Origin: Ceratodon purpureus
Lineage: Eukaryota > Streptophyta > Bryopsida > Pseudoditrichales > Ditrichaceae
Direction of reading: 5' to 3'
Length of the DNA stretch: 64,000 bases
NCBI GenBank assembly: GCA_014871385.1
Contig: CM026424.1
Coordinates: 11,193,115-11,257,114, forward strand
Made by a program: the position numbers and the translations under genes. Below, in pieces: positions 50,601-61,615 of the stretch. A model generated the notes under the pieces. It ran no database searches. It had not been told where the DNA came from and saw only the letters and a list, made by a program, of their open reading frames with translations. How positions within the stretch are numbered: the stretch's first letter is position 1; every line of letters begins with the position of its first letter.

Positions 50601-50929
50601 GGAGGCGTGGCCTTCTTCCGCGACAAGTTGGCCGTCGTCCCGACCACGGGACTGCTACTCAAAGTCACGGCCGACGCCGGCCCCGCGGGATAACTCCCGG
50701 TGGACGCCAAATGATCCTCCACCCCGTCCATGAACATAACCTCCCCATGACCATCCTCCATCCCCATCCCTACCTTCCCATTCCTATCGAACTGCTCCAG
50801 CAACGTCTGTTGGTTCTTCGCCTTCTTCGTAGCTGATATCATATTCGGCGACAACCCCTCGCTATTACTCCCTCCACCACCACCTCCTCCTCCTGCGCTG
50901 GCGCTGCTCAGCCTCCGTTTCTGCGACAT
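44602..50929 (-). CDS. CUL4: Cullin-4, scaffold of CRL4 ubiquitin ligases
   Basis: CUL4 links DDB1-DCAF receptors to RBX1 and E2 in nuclear ubiquitin ligases. Sixteen minus-strand exons: 50929-50563, 49605-49490, 49102-48756, 48535-48355, 48209-48087, 47775-47488, 47242-47117, 46906-46805, 46602-46549, 46311-46205, 46059-45867, 45725-45588, 45370-45290, 45173-45093, 44956-44876, 44715-44602; all phases close, giving 832 residues. The N-terminus is a low-complexity extension with an eight-glycine run, then [19 protein letters not shown] as in plant CUL4. Cullin repeats follow ([29 protein letters not shown]). Next is the cullin homology domain ([34 protein letters not shown]) and the neddylation site in IVRIMKTRK. 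The protein ends at PQIYNYLA, the family's usual C-terminus. Length is about 40 residues above Arabidopsis CUL4, the excess lying in the N-terminal extension. Confidence 0.97.
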
Positions 50930-51720
50930 CAATCCACCTAACTAACTGCTCCCCTCCCTCCCTTCCCCAACCCTAACCCTCCCTCGCATCTCACTCCCAA
51001 ACCCTAATCACCACTCCCCCAAAACCCACCTCCGAAACTCACAACCCTGCCGCAACTCCCCAGCTCAACCCCGACCTCATCACCGGAACGGCAAATTGTG
51101 AGCTCTAACTGAACCGAAACCTGGATTCGAATTGTGATCAAAATTCCGGTGCTGTGAAGAGCACGGATCCTTGCTGATGATGGCGATGGTGGTGTGTCGG
51201 GGGATCTCCGTGCCTTCTTCCTCACGGGGCTCGCGTCATGGCGATGATCCCACACTCAACCCTCTGCCCGGTGACTTAACCAAACCAGGGTTGTTTGTTT
51301 CTCTCCTGCGTTGTTTTTGTGTTTCCTGTTTTGTGTGTGGAGTCGCCGCTGTCGAGGGCGGTGTCGAAAGCCGTTATGGGGTTCTTAATCAGTTTTATGG
51401 TGGATTTTGTAGATTTCTGGGGGGTGGATGTAGAGTTTTGGTAGATTGGGGGGTGGCGGCTCGCGGGTGCAGGGGCGGGTGGCGGGTGGGCGTTGGGGTT
51501 GGAGGGGCGGGCGGGTCTGGTCTGGTTTTTTTTCCAGTGTCAACGCTGTGGGTTTGGGGGAGGTTAGTGCCTTAAACCGTTTCGAAGTGGGAAACCGGTT
51601 TTGTGTGTGTGGTTTTGGGACATTTGGGGGCGTGGGTGTTTAAAGCGGGTAGATGGTGTTGGTTCTATTTCTAGTGACGGGTTTTGGTGATTGTTTGTCT
51701 GCAGGGCGGGTTCTCCACTG
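50930..51720 (-). promoter_or_regulatory. CUL4 5' UTR and promoter region
   Basis: GC-rich compared with the following spacer, with C-rich tracts near 50950-51010 and G-rich tracts at 51410-51640 on the plus strand. Several long frames on both strands (for example 51171-51575) are open only because of this composition. No gene divergent from CUL4 is supported. Confidence 0.4.
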
Positions 51721-54700
51721 CACCAGGCCTATTTCCGCTTTAATTACTGGTTTTGTTCATCGACGAGTTTTGGAGCCAAAATGGGCTTTCAATATTAATT
51801 AGAGGGATCATGAAAGTGATAGACAAGAATTTATTAATGAAAACAAGAATTTATTAATGAAAAAAATAAAAAAATATCTTGTTCAATATTAAAACTAAGT
51901 TTATTTTCAAAAAACGAGATATTTTCTTTAATAAAGACAATGTGTGAATATATACAAATATAATATATTTTTAAACATCCATAGTTTTTCTATTTATTTG
52001 TCTTTTATGCAATATACATCTTATCAAAAACCGCTTTAAATTTTCATAGTTTATGGATTTTATTTTTTATCTATGTAATAGCAAAATTCTATGTGTGTAT
52101 GATTTTTTTATCACAAACCAACTCTACGTCAAACATTGATAGAACCTAATTCAAGTGTTTTACAAATCATTTAACTTTCCTATTATTTCAATGGTTAAAG
52201 CATATATGCCATTAGAAATTATGTAGTTATTCTCTAGTTGTTCCTTACTACAACATAAATTTTAAATATATATTTTTTTAGTAAATGTTTGATTGACAAG
52301 TTTTGATTACAATAGTAGTGCTTCCAATTGAAATCTACCCAAACAGTCATGGTTATTTCATTTTTGGAACATTCTATATATAAACAATTATTATATTGAA
52401 TATTATAATAATAAAAATGTTGGCTTCGTTCATTTCCAAAGTGCGCAATTTCATAATATGTCTCACCAATACAATAAAGTTATTTGTAGATTCAAAACTA
52501 TCTCAAACAGAGTTCATACGACATTGTGATAATATTTTCCATGATATATTTAATAAAATATGTTTTAGAATGCTAATATTTATGACCACTCATTTATTTA
52601 TTTTTAAAATAAGTCTACAAATAGCTATTTTGCCATCTCTTATACTTTAAAATTTATAATAAATACATTTTTATTTTTTAATGAAATTTAATTATAAATG
52701 TCAAATGTGTCTTGTTTCAAAATAGAATTTAAATGAGTCAAGCATAAGTTGAGATTGTTGCAACACATATGGTGGCCAATAAAAGATGACTATCAATATC
52801 TTTAAGTTTTTGAGAAAAATACAAACTCAATTTGGAACTGGTAATAAATTCAAGGCCCAAAGTTGAACAAAATCTACAATATCAGCTACAACACCTAAGG
52901 CTTTTTTCATCCAAAGGTGTTGTTTACCCCACTTTACTTTCTTATTTGAATTTGGAATTTTTAGAATTTTAAAAAGTAACTCTCAAACTTTTTCATCTGT
53001 AAGTTCATTCTTTTATCAATTTTATTTTTAGTCATTTTTACTTTATTTTATCATTAGAAAAATTGTTGAATGATTATAATGTTTTCATTTAAACCTTTAA
53101 ACTTTGACATTGGTTTTGTATCACTTAATTGCAGCAACTTCTGTGGTTTTACTGAGGCGGTGGTATAGTCTTGAATTAGTTTTGAACCAATTTTGGTCAT
53201 GGTTAGTAATGGCTCTAATTTTTTTAATGATTTATATAAAGTTTGAATTAATGTATGTTTGAGTTTTATTATGTGAATGCTTTAATGTAGTTAAATTAAC
53301 GCATTAATATAATGAAAGTAATTAAATTAATATTTAAATTTATAAAACTAAATATCAAAGATTTATATACTCTTTCTAATTCTTTCCAAAAAGTTAGATA
53401 TATCTTGGAAAAAATATTTTAATTGTATTGGTGTTGTGTAAAAAGAAAGTTGATAAAAGTTTCTTCTAGTAATGTCACGCATTTTTTTCTGGTTCTGTTT
53501 TTTGCTTTATATATTGCACTAGCCAGGACTTGGTTATGCTAACGAATTTATGAGTGGTGATCTCTTTATGCTTTGCAAAGCACAAGTATAAAGGTCAGTT
53601 ATTGTACTGCATATTTTATTTGTAGTTTGAGTTAATGCTTGAGCTGCAGATTTTGTTATTTGTATTAAATGGTATGTCAATTGAGGAGTTGAAGAGATTG
53701 GAAGTTTAAGAGCTAGAGCTTGAGGAGCTAAAGAGCCACGTTGTACTGTGTTGTTAAGGCATTTTTGTAAAAATAGCTTTGTTTGCAATTGCATATTAGG
53801 AAAATAGTTGTCTATAGTAAATTTTAATTCCAATTTAGGATATCAATTCATTATTGGTTAGAATATTTACATTTAATGAGATCAGTCTTTGTTGAATTAG
53901 TGATTTTAGGTCATAAAAAAATTGAGGCAAGAATTCAAAGACAATAAAATATCAACTGAACCAAGATATTTCAGTGGTTGCACAAATTCGGTATATTTTG
54001 GCATTTGGAATTCAAAATTGGCAAAACATTATACATTGATATTTTTGTAGAGATTTACATATGATTAGAAAAGACATTTTATCCCATGTAAATACAAAAA
54101 AAATCAATTGTCAAAGTGGTTGTAGTTATCTTATAATAAAACAAGGTTATTTACTTAATTGTTCCTGAGAAAGTGTTGATATGAGAAAGCCAAGTGCTAA
54201 AGTCTCATTATTCATAAACAGAGTAGTGTTAAGTACACAGCAATTCAAAGTGTAATTTTGTTGAATTTTACATATGCTAACAAGTTCTAAACCCTTTGTG
54301 TCCCTCTCAATCAATTGGAAGTTGTTTTTACTTTTCATAATTTTTTTCATCTCTAACAACATTTTTATATTATAACTAAAATTTACAAATATTTAAATAA
54401 ATATTTGGAATTTTACATAATAATTTATGGTTTGTATTTTGGTTTAAAGAATTAGGTTCAAAAAATAAAAAACAAAGAAAAATAATTAGAGTTGAAACAA
54501 ATAAAGCAAGTGGTAGAAATTAAAAATGAAGAGATTAGATAAGAGAGTATGTGTAGAATCAAGGATGAAGATCGTGCAAAGGTAAATTTTTTAAGGATTT
54601 ATGAATATATTTATTTAAAATACATCTTATTTAATTTTCTGATGTACTGGCAAATTTATATTAAAAAATTATCATTGATATTCATAATGTTTTCAACAAT

Positions 54701-54937
54701 CTCTCCACATATCCACCAATTGCTGATAATTTTTTTAATGTTCTTCTCAAAGTTAAAGCTTCTAAAAGTGGAATAGTATTGTGAACTAGGACTTCAATCA
54801 CCTCTTATTTGTGTATAATCACAACAAAACCTTACTAATTTTCTACCATTGAATTTTTTAATAATTTTATAGTTAAGTATTTTAAAACACTCACTTTAGT
54901 TTTCACACATAAAAAATGCGTATACCTTTGCTACGAC

Positions 54938-54939
<2 letters not shown>
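51721..54939. other. AT-rich gene-poor spacer
   Basis: Very AT-rich with no supported gene. A 20-bp perfect tandem duplication built on ACAAGAATTTATTAATGAAA lies at about 51824-51864. The 84-codon frame at 52396-52650 and the 99-codon frame at 53534-53833 (minus) have AT-driven composition and no recognisable similarity. Confidence 0.45.

Positions 54940-55009
<70 letters not shown>
54940..55009. repeat. (AT)n microsatellite, about 35 units
   Basis: An uninterrupted alternating A/T run of about 70 bases. It directly abuts a GC-rich island on its right, and a shorter TATATATATATA run (55356-55367) closes the other side of that island. Confidence 0.97.
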
Positions 55010-55010
<1 letters not shown>

Positions 55011-55355
55011 GACCATGGTTGGCGTAGATCATTTTGCCGCACGGTAGACTCTCCAAATGTCACACTGAAGGTCCTCGGTTCGATTCACCGTGTGAGCATG
55101 CATGCTCGAGCAGCCCGTGTGTTTCCCGAATAAAACCCCCCTTGCCCGGGTTTTTGAGCCATGCGGGCTTTTGGGCGTTGGGGAGGGGGGGGTTTGGGGA
55201 AAAACCCGGCGCCCCAACCGCCGCGGGCGATTCTGCGGCGGGAGGTGCTTTGGGGAGAATGGGAAAAAAAATCAAAAGTGGGTTATATAAAGGGTGACCC
55301 CTCCGCAGGGGGAGCTCACGCGATGGGAGCCTCCCTACGCCTCGGGCCAGGGCGG
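55010..55355 (+). mobile_element. GC-rich island with tRNA-like promoter boxes, SINE-like
   Basis: A roughly 346-bp GC-rich block sits between two TA-repeat tracts in otherwise AT-rich DNA. Near its left end are TGGCGTAGATC (55020-55030, A-box-like) and GGTTCGATTCA (55077-55087, B-box-like), spaced as in RNA polymerase III genes. A T-arm-like hairpin CGGT-TCGATTC-ACCG surrounds the B box. The rest is G/C-rich, with an imperfect hairpin near 55295-55322 (GTGACCCCT paired with AGGGG...TCAC). The head resembles a decayed tRNA, as in tRNA-derived SINEs. There is no clear A-tail, so the SINE label is tentative. Confidence 0.4.
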
Positions 55356-55676
55356 TATATATATATAATGAATAAACAAACAAATTTTGATTTTTTAGTT
55401 TAGCTTTATGACTTTTTAATATATGCATCTTATTATACTAAAGAGATAAAAATGAAATAAAGACAAAAAGAAGAAGAATTTAGTATTATGAGAGAAATTA
55501 GAACAAGTTGTTGATTGTTTGTCAAAGATTTGGCTAAAGAATTGAAGAATTATTTGTGCAATATTTATTAAAACTTTTGTAATCTTTACAAAACTTAAAG
55601 TAAATCGTTAGGATAAGAGGAATTCGATTTTCAAGTATGAGAATACATTTGTACAATAAATAAAGTAAAAACAAGT

Positions 55677-58044
55677 TTGGAGTTGGCCCAGAAACGCTAT
55701 ATTAGAGGTATAGAGTTTCCAAAGGAGAAGGGAGCAAAAGGCATTCCAGAGTTTTTAAAAGCACCGATTCAATCTAAAGACAAAGAAAAACCAAGGCCTT
55801 CAAAAACCAATCATAATATGGAGGGTGCAATAGTGGCGAATGTTGTTGCTACAAATCCAAGTGGGAATGATAGTGACAACTCCAATTGTAGCACTAATGT
55901 TAGCAACGCTCCGAGTAGTATCCCAAGAGAACAAAGGATGAGGAAGAGAAGGAAGAAGACAACTCTAGTTTAGAAAAAATGGACATCTCTTTGCCTCCTT
56001 AAGTGCAAAACTAAGAAGCAATCAAGAAATTGATCCACAACATATTGCCAAAAATATTGAAAATGTTTGTACAAGTAACAACGTCTATAATGGTTGCAAA
56101 TGCGATAATAACTACGGCATTTGGAGGTTGTTCAAACAAAATGAATAGAATGAACATAGCAGTGGAAAAATTAAAGATGTCGGTTGCATTTACCAACTTT
56201 GATGAATGGCATCATTAATCGAGTCTGGTTGGATATAATAGTAGATAATTTATTTATTTTTGAAACTCTACTTTTTTAAACGTATGGATATATTGGCCAA
56301 CAATCTAATTGGATCTGCAAAGAGTTGGTTTGTTAATAAGAGGAATGACTCTATTATGTTTAGAGTTTTGCAGTGTACTTGGTTGTGGCGATAAAGCTTT
56401 TACTTGGTGTAAAAGACAAAGAAAAATTCAAAATTATGATTACAATTGAGCTAACTTCTGAAATGAATATAGATGTGTGTAATTGTCTACAAATCAAGCC
56501 CTTCATGAGTTTATCAAATGGAGTTATTCAACTCTACAAAGCAAAGGGTATGAAAATAATCATTAAGGCAATTTTAGAGCGCGTGCAAAAATTAATCAAG
56601 TTGTTTGACGATGAGATTTCTCGTTGAGACAATTTGGCAGTACGAACGAAAAACAGACAAATGTTGCCTCTAACTACTGAGGAGAATTGGTAGCCCAAAC
56701 AAATGTTGAAAATCTTGATCATGAGGCTGGCGATCTCATTAAATAACTCAAAAAAGATATGACAATATTTTGTGCCTGCAATATCGTCTCAGTTAAATAA
56801 ACCATACATTCTGTAAGGCATTTGAATTATTTTAAAGATCAATATTTAGATTGTATGGCACTGTAATATGTTACAATGAATTGATATAATTACTAAATAA
56901 ATAAAGTGTTATTTGCGTTTATATATCATTTATTTGTAGTACAAATATACATACTAGTAGTATAACTACTATGATATATCATATTTACCAACCATTTATT
57001 TCAATTACATACAAATCTATCATAATATATTAATTGTCACTGCTAATGCCAAGAGTAGCGAAGCCCTAATTCTTTATTTTTGAAACTCTAATTTTCAAAC
57101 ATATAGACATATTGAAGAAGAATCTAATTGGATCCGCAAAGAGTTGTTTTGTCAATAAGAAGTGAGAAGGGATAGGGGAGTGGCGTTGAACTTTAACTTA
57201 GGAAGACATGAAATCTCAAAAGATTGAGCGATGCACAACCAAGTTCTTGGATTTTAGAAATGTAATGGTGTTCAGCAAAATTTGATAAGACAACCGCTCC
57301 TAGAGCCAATATACAATGGTTTTCATAACCAAGATGGAGCAAGCCCCAAACTTAGATGTCTATACTAAGCGAATCATGTATTGTAAGAGTTTGACTTTGT
57401 ATAAAAAAGAGGTTTTCTTTTAAAGGGTTAATGACTTGCCTACTAGTGTAGATGAGCTCCCTAAGGAACACGATCAACTTAAAAAATATCATAAGAACGC
57501 TAGTATTCCATAAGGAAGACTTGGGAGAGGTAATGGGTAAAATGACGATCACAAAAAAAATAAGGATGATTATAACTACCCTTGAAAAAGTTTAAGGATT
57601 GAACTTCTAAGAAAGCTACTTCTTTTGAAGACACAAGCCACTAAAGCCCAAAGACAAAGATAAGGGCAAAAGGAAGGAAATCAAGAAGTATGACGGGCAC
57701 AAGGGAAAGATTCTACATTTTAATTGCGACAAGTACAACACGTGCGCATTAAAGATCTTAAGTGTAGCAAACTTTGTGAGACTGTTGAATTTCAATAATT
57801 AAAAATGGCCAAAGTGAAGTCCAAGGTAGGAGAAGCTAGTGAAGTTCACAACAACAATCCGGAACTAAAGGTGATGAAGATCATCACGATTGCGACTCTA
57901 GATCAAAACGTAGTAAAAGTGGCGTTCTCTAACTCGGCCAACGTAGGAGTTAAGAAAAAAGGCCCTAATGCAAAAGATAAGTCTTTGGTGTTGCAAGCTG
58001 CTAAATTTAGCCGGCGGGAAAAAACGCATCAAAGCCCAAATTGA
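55677..58044 (+). mobile_element. Decayed retroelement-like fragments
   Basis: A string of short frames (55677-55973, 56030-56218, 56373-56627, 57805-58044) has Lys/Asn-rich composition and is broken by stops. Around 57715-57790 an FNCDKYNTC segment followed by MAKVKSK-type residues is reminiscent of the zinc knuckle and following linker of a Ty3/gypsy gag. The similarity is weak and rests on pattern only. An internal direct repeat (next entry) lies within this stretch. Treat it as probable transposon debris. Confidence 0.25.
56251..57163 (+). repeat. Direct repeat pair, about 93 bp each
   Basis: Copies at about 56251-56343 and 57071-57163 share TTATTTTTGAAACTCTA, then TCTAATTGGATC-GCAAAGAG and TT-TGT-AATAAGA, with about one difference per five to six bases. 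Spacing is about 820 bp. They could be terminal repeats of a small decayed element or an internal duplication. Confidence 0.7.
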
Positions 58045-60399
58045 GGAGAATCGAGCAAAATTATAGTAAAACTTTGTATAAATCAATGAAAAATTTCGAT
58101 ATAAAAATTGTCAATTATAAAAATATTTGATAACTTAGTATATAAGAAATCAATTATTTTAATTGATGATTGATATTAAATATATAAGTGAAACTATAAC
58201 ATTATAACTAATATAGTCATTCATAACTTTCTAGTTTTAACTCAAAGAATTGAATGATTTTTGGTACTCTTCTATGTCCAAACTAATATAACTAAGTTAA
58301 TGAAATGGTTTGATTTATTAGGTTATTTTAGGAGAATTCAATTTTTTTGATTTTACTCAATGAAATGGTTTGATTTTATTAATTATAAGGTTTTCATCTA
58401 ACTGACAATTTACAATCTATAGATTTGTTTTCAAATAAGACATATTCATAGTTCATAGAAAAAATTAACATCCACCCTTCATTTTCCATTTGATGCTAAC
58501 ATATATCATCATGTTTTTGTGATGTAACAATTGGTTTATCCATAGGACGGTAGTATTTCAAGGATTGTTCCTTTGAAATTACAAAAAATTATATTGTTTG
58601 TACTTCAGGAATTAGAAAAGAATTGAGTTTTACTTAAAATTCATTAATAAATCATAAGTTTTTTTTTTTTTTTTTTTTAAATACTGGGAAGCTCTTATAT
58701 CCGTATTTAATTTAGAATTTATTTTTTGACTAATAAATAAGGTTTTTATTACAATGATTTAGACTGAAGTTGCACTCTTCAGTTATGTAGGCTTGCAAAA
58801 TAAATTTGTACATTCCTTGTAAAACTTTGCAAGCAATTACACAGTTACATTGTTATGGCATGATATACTGACTAAAGTGTAAATTAGTGAAACCCACCCA
58901 CTTCCCTTACAAATGATTTACTGGTAGTTATTCCAAACTTGAAGCTTACTTTACTTGGGGCATACTACAAGCTTGAACTTTACTCTAGCAAGTCACTAAT
59001 TTATGACTATTTGATCTAGGTTAACCTTCATCTAAGGGTCAAAGATGATTGGACTAGCGAGGCTATTCATTTACACAACTATCCATATAACAAACAAGTG
59101 AATCTCTATAAACTTCTTTGAGGGTATAAAACCATGGAAGTTTTTTTGCCATATGAATCTGTTTATTTGTCTGCTTTTAAAGTAATTCTAGTTTGTTACG
59201 TGTGTGTGAGAGATTTTTAGAGCTTGTGAAGTTTTGGTATATGGTGGTGTGGAGCTAAAACAAAGCGCAACATGACTATGACTGGTGGAACTACTAATCA
59301 GGTTCTCTAATTTATGATTGCAATTAGACTCTTTCTTCTCTCCCTTTGATTTGTTTGTTTGGTGTAGGGTTTGATTTTTCTTGTGACTGCAATAATAAGT
59401 TGTAAAGGGCTGTTGACACCTTGTCTACAAACATAATCTTAACTATGGTTTTGGTTGTGTTTATGGAGACATCTGAGGTTCTTTACCCTCTGGATTTTTT
59501 TTGCTTTACTACACCAACACCAACATTCAAGGGATGAGAGGATTTTTGAAAACTCAAATTATTTTGTGTTTGATCTTGTATAGTTAGTTTTAAGACAAAC
59601 TTTTCTCAACTATTTGGATTGTTTTATCATACACTACTATATAATTTGTAAGTAGTGAGTTGATTGAGAATTCTTTGGTGAAAAACACTATGTGACTAAA
59701 CTGGTAATTTAGAATTACAAGAGAGTACACAGATTTGATAAGGTTTGAATTGAGAATGGGCTGATTTAGAATGAAATTTGGTGAGGAAGGTGATAAAAGT
59801 TACCATGTAAAGGAATGTCTCACCCACCCACCTTTAAAGGTAGGGAATTTTATTTTATTTTATTTTATTTTATTTTATTTTTTTTCATTTACAAAAGTAT
59901 ATCCACCATTTGAATTTCCAATTGGACATGTTGTGATTATCCTTTTGGTTGTTATGAATTTGATGAATGTAAATGATTGATTAAGACAAGGATTATTTGC
60001 TTTTCCCAAGTACATATAGAGCTCAAAGTTGGTGAGCACAATCCGTACTTGGATACCTACAAGAACTGATGCCTCCCAATAAGTCAAATGTGTTTATACA
60101 ATATATTTTTTGAGCATCATAACTTAGGTACATTGCTCACATAGTGATAAAATATTTTTACCTTGACTTTAAATCCTACAATCTCCCAATTTATATGGTG
60201 AATTGTGCTTGAATTTGGTATAGACCTTTTTATACAAGGTAGATAAGAGACCCTACAATTTTAAATTCTATATGATGTCTAATTTTAGAATCATGTCGAT
60301 TGATATTACTAACGATGTGATTTTGGCACTTTTAACTCCAAAATCCTTAAAAAACTTTAGAAATTATTACAAACTTTCGAAAAATGATTTACAAATCTA
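58045..60399. other. AT-rich gene-poor spacer
   Basis: No gene recognised. It contains a T-run of about 20 near 58660 and a partial duplication around CAATGAAATGGTTTGATT (near 58300 and 58357). Confidence 0.4.
59848..59885. repeat. (TTTTA)n pentanucleotide microsatellite
   Basis: About six to seven uninterrupted TTTTA units followed by a short T-run. Confidence 0.9.
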
Positions 60400-61615
60400 C
60401 AATATCCAAAGTCGCCCCGTAGAAAGCGAAGCAAGGGACACCCAATCCCGATACCACACCATCCAAGCCGCACGTAGATTTCAAACACAATAACCTCCGA
60501 AAATGCCGGTTTAGGATACTGTGACGCCTTTGCACAACTCTCGACTCACCGAAAGAAACAACCCATTCTAAAGAAACGCGCACTCAAATTCGTCATAGAA
60601 TCCCCAAAACCACCACTATCTACCCCACACGTACACCTCCTCCCCGAAATCATCACCAACATAAATAACCACCGCAATTACACACCCTCACGCCTTTGAG
60701 CACCCTCCCTCTCGAAGTGTTGTCCCAAAGGACTCAGAAAACAGAGAGAGACAGACCACAAGCAGAGGCTCCGCCATCGCCATCGCCATCGCCATGAAGC
60801 CCCGCACCTTAGAACATCACCATCACCATTACCATCGACTCCACTGTGACTGCTCCTGATGACCCATGCTTCGTATCCAAGCACCACATCGTGTTTTATT
60901 TCCCTTTCATCGCCTGTGAAACGATCCTTGCAGCTTGGAGCACCTGGTTTTGCTGAGTGCTCACGGGGGAGTTTCACGCTCTCTCCCTGCGTCGTCTCAC
61001 TCATGGTTAGTTCAAACCGTTATGTTTTCGCTGGTTTTTTTGTTTCCAAATCAATCTCAACTTAACCTACACATGGTTCCTGCAGTGACGTTTTGATTTT
61101 CATGGTAATTCGAAGGTAGGTTGGATATGGGTTTTGGTTTTAGGTGGCTCGAGGTTTGTTTGGGTTTTTCATGGTGTCTAGAACTCTGGGTTTTGGGCTA
61201 AATCAACGTGACGTGTTTTTATTTTATTTTATAGATATTTTTTTATTTTTTGGGTTTTTGTTTTGATGTTGGGTTGGTGATTGATTTTTCTGATGGTTGG
61301 GATAGTTCGGTGATTGCGTAGACGATTCGGACGTGTGGATGTGTTCGAGATGAGATGGATTGTTCTGGCTCTCTAACTTTGTCATTGGTGTAATTTTTGG
61401 TTTTTTTAATACTCCTGATTGGGTCTGATTGTTCTGTTTTTTGGGGGAAATGTATGACAATGGGGGGTAATTTTGGGTTGATGTGAGTCTGAAGGAGGAG
61501 GTTGAATGGCTGGTTGCAGGTCAATGAGTGTGTGGGATGTGTAGCAATTATAAGTGAGGCGAGTGTCAATGAGCGAGGGATGTGTGTGCCGAGGTGAAGG
61601 GTTTGATTAGGAGTT
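60400..61615 (+). promoter_or_regulatory. Promoter and 5' leader of the bromodomain gene
   Basis: Composition turns GC-richer at about 60400. A CGCCAT hexamer is repeated four times at about 60773-60796, followed by CATCACCAT-type triplets, with the look of a transcribed 5' leader. A donor-like site and G/T-rich intron-like sequence follow from about 61000 to 61550. The 5' UTR is probably split by this intron, with the ATG at 61616 in the next exon. Confidence 0.4.

Noticed and set aside
51171..51575. 134-codon plus-strand frame upstream of CUL4
   Set aside because: Gly/Val/Cys-rich low complexity produced by G-rich promoter sequence; no homology signal.
55011..55097. A genuine tRNA gene (B box GGTTCGATTC and T-arm-like hairpin)
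   Set aside because: No acceptor stem pairs at the two ends and the anticodon arm is poor; a tRNA-derived SINE head fits better.
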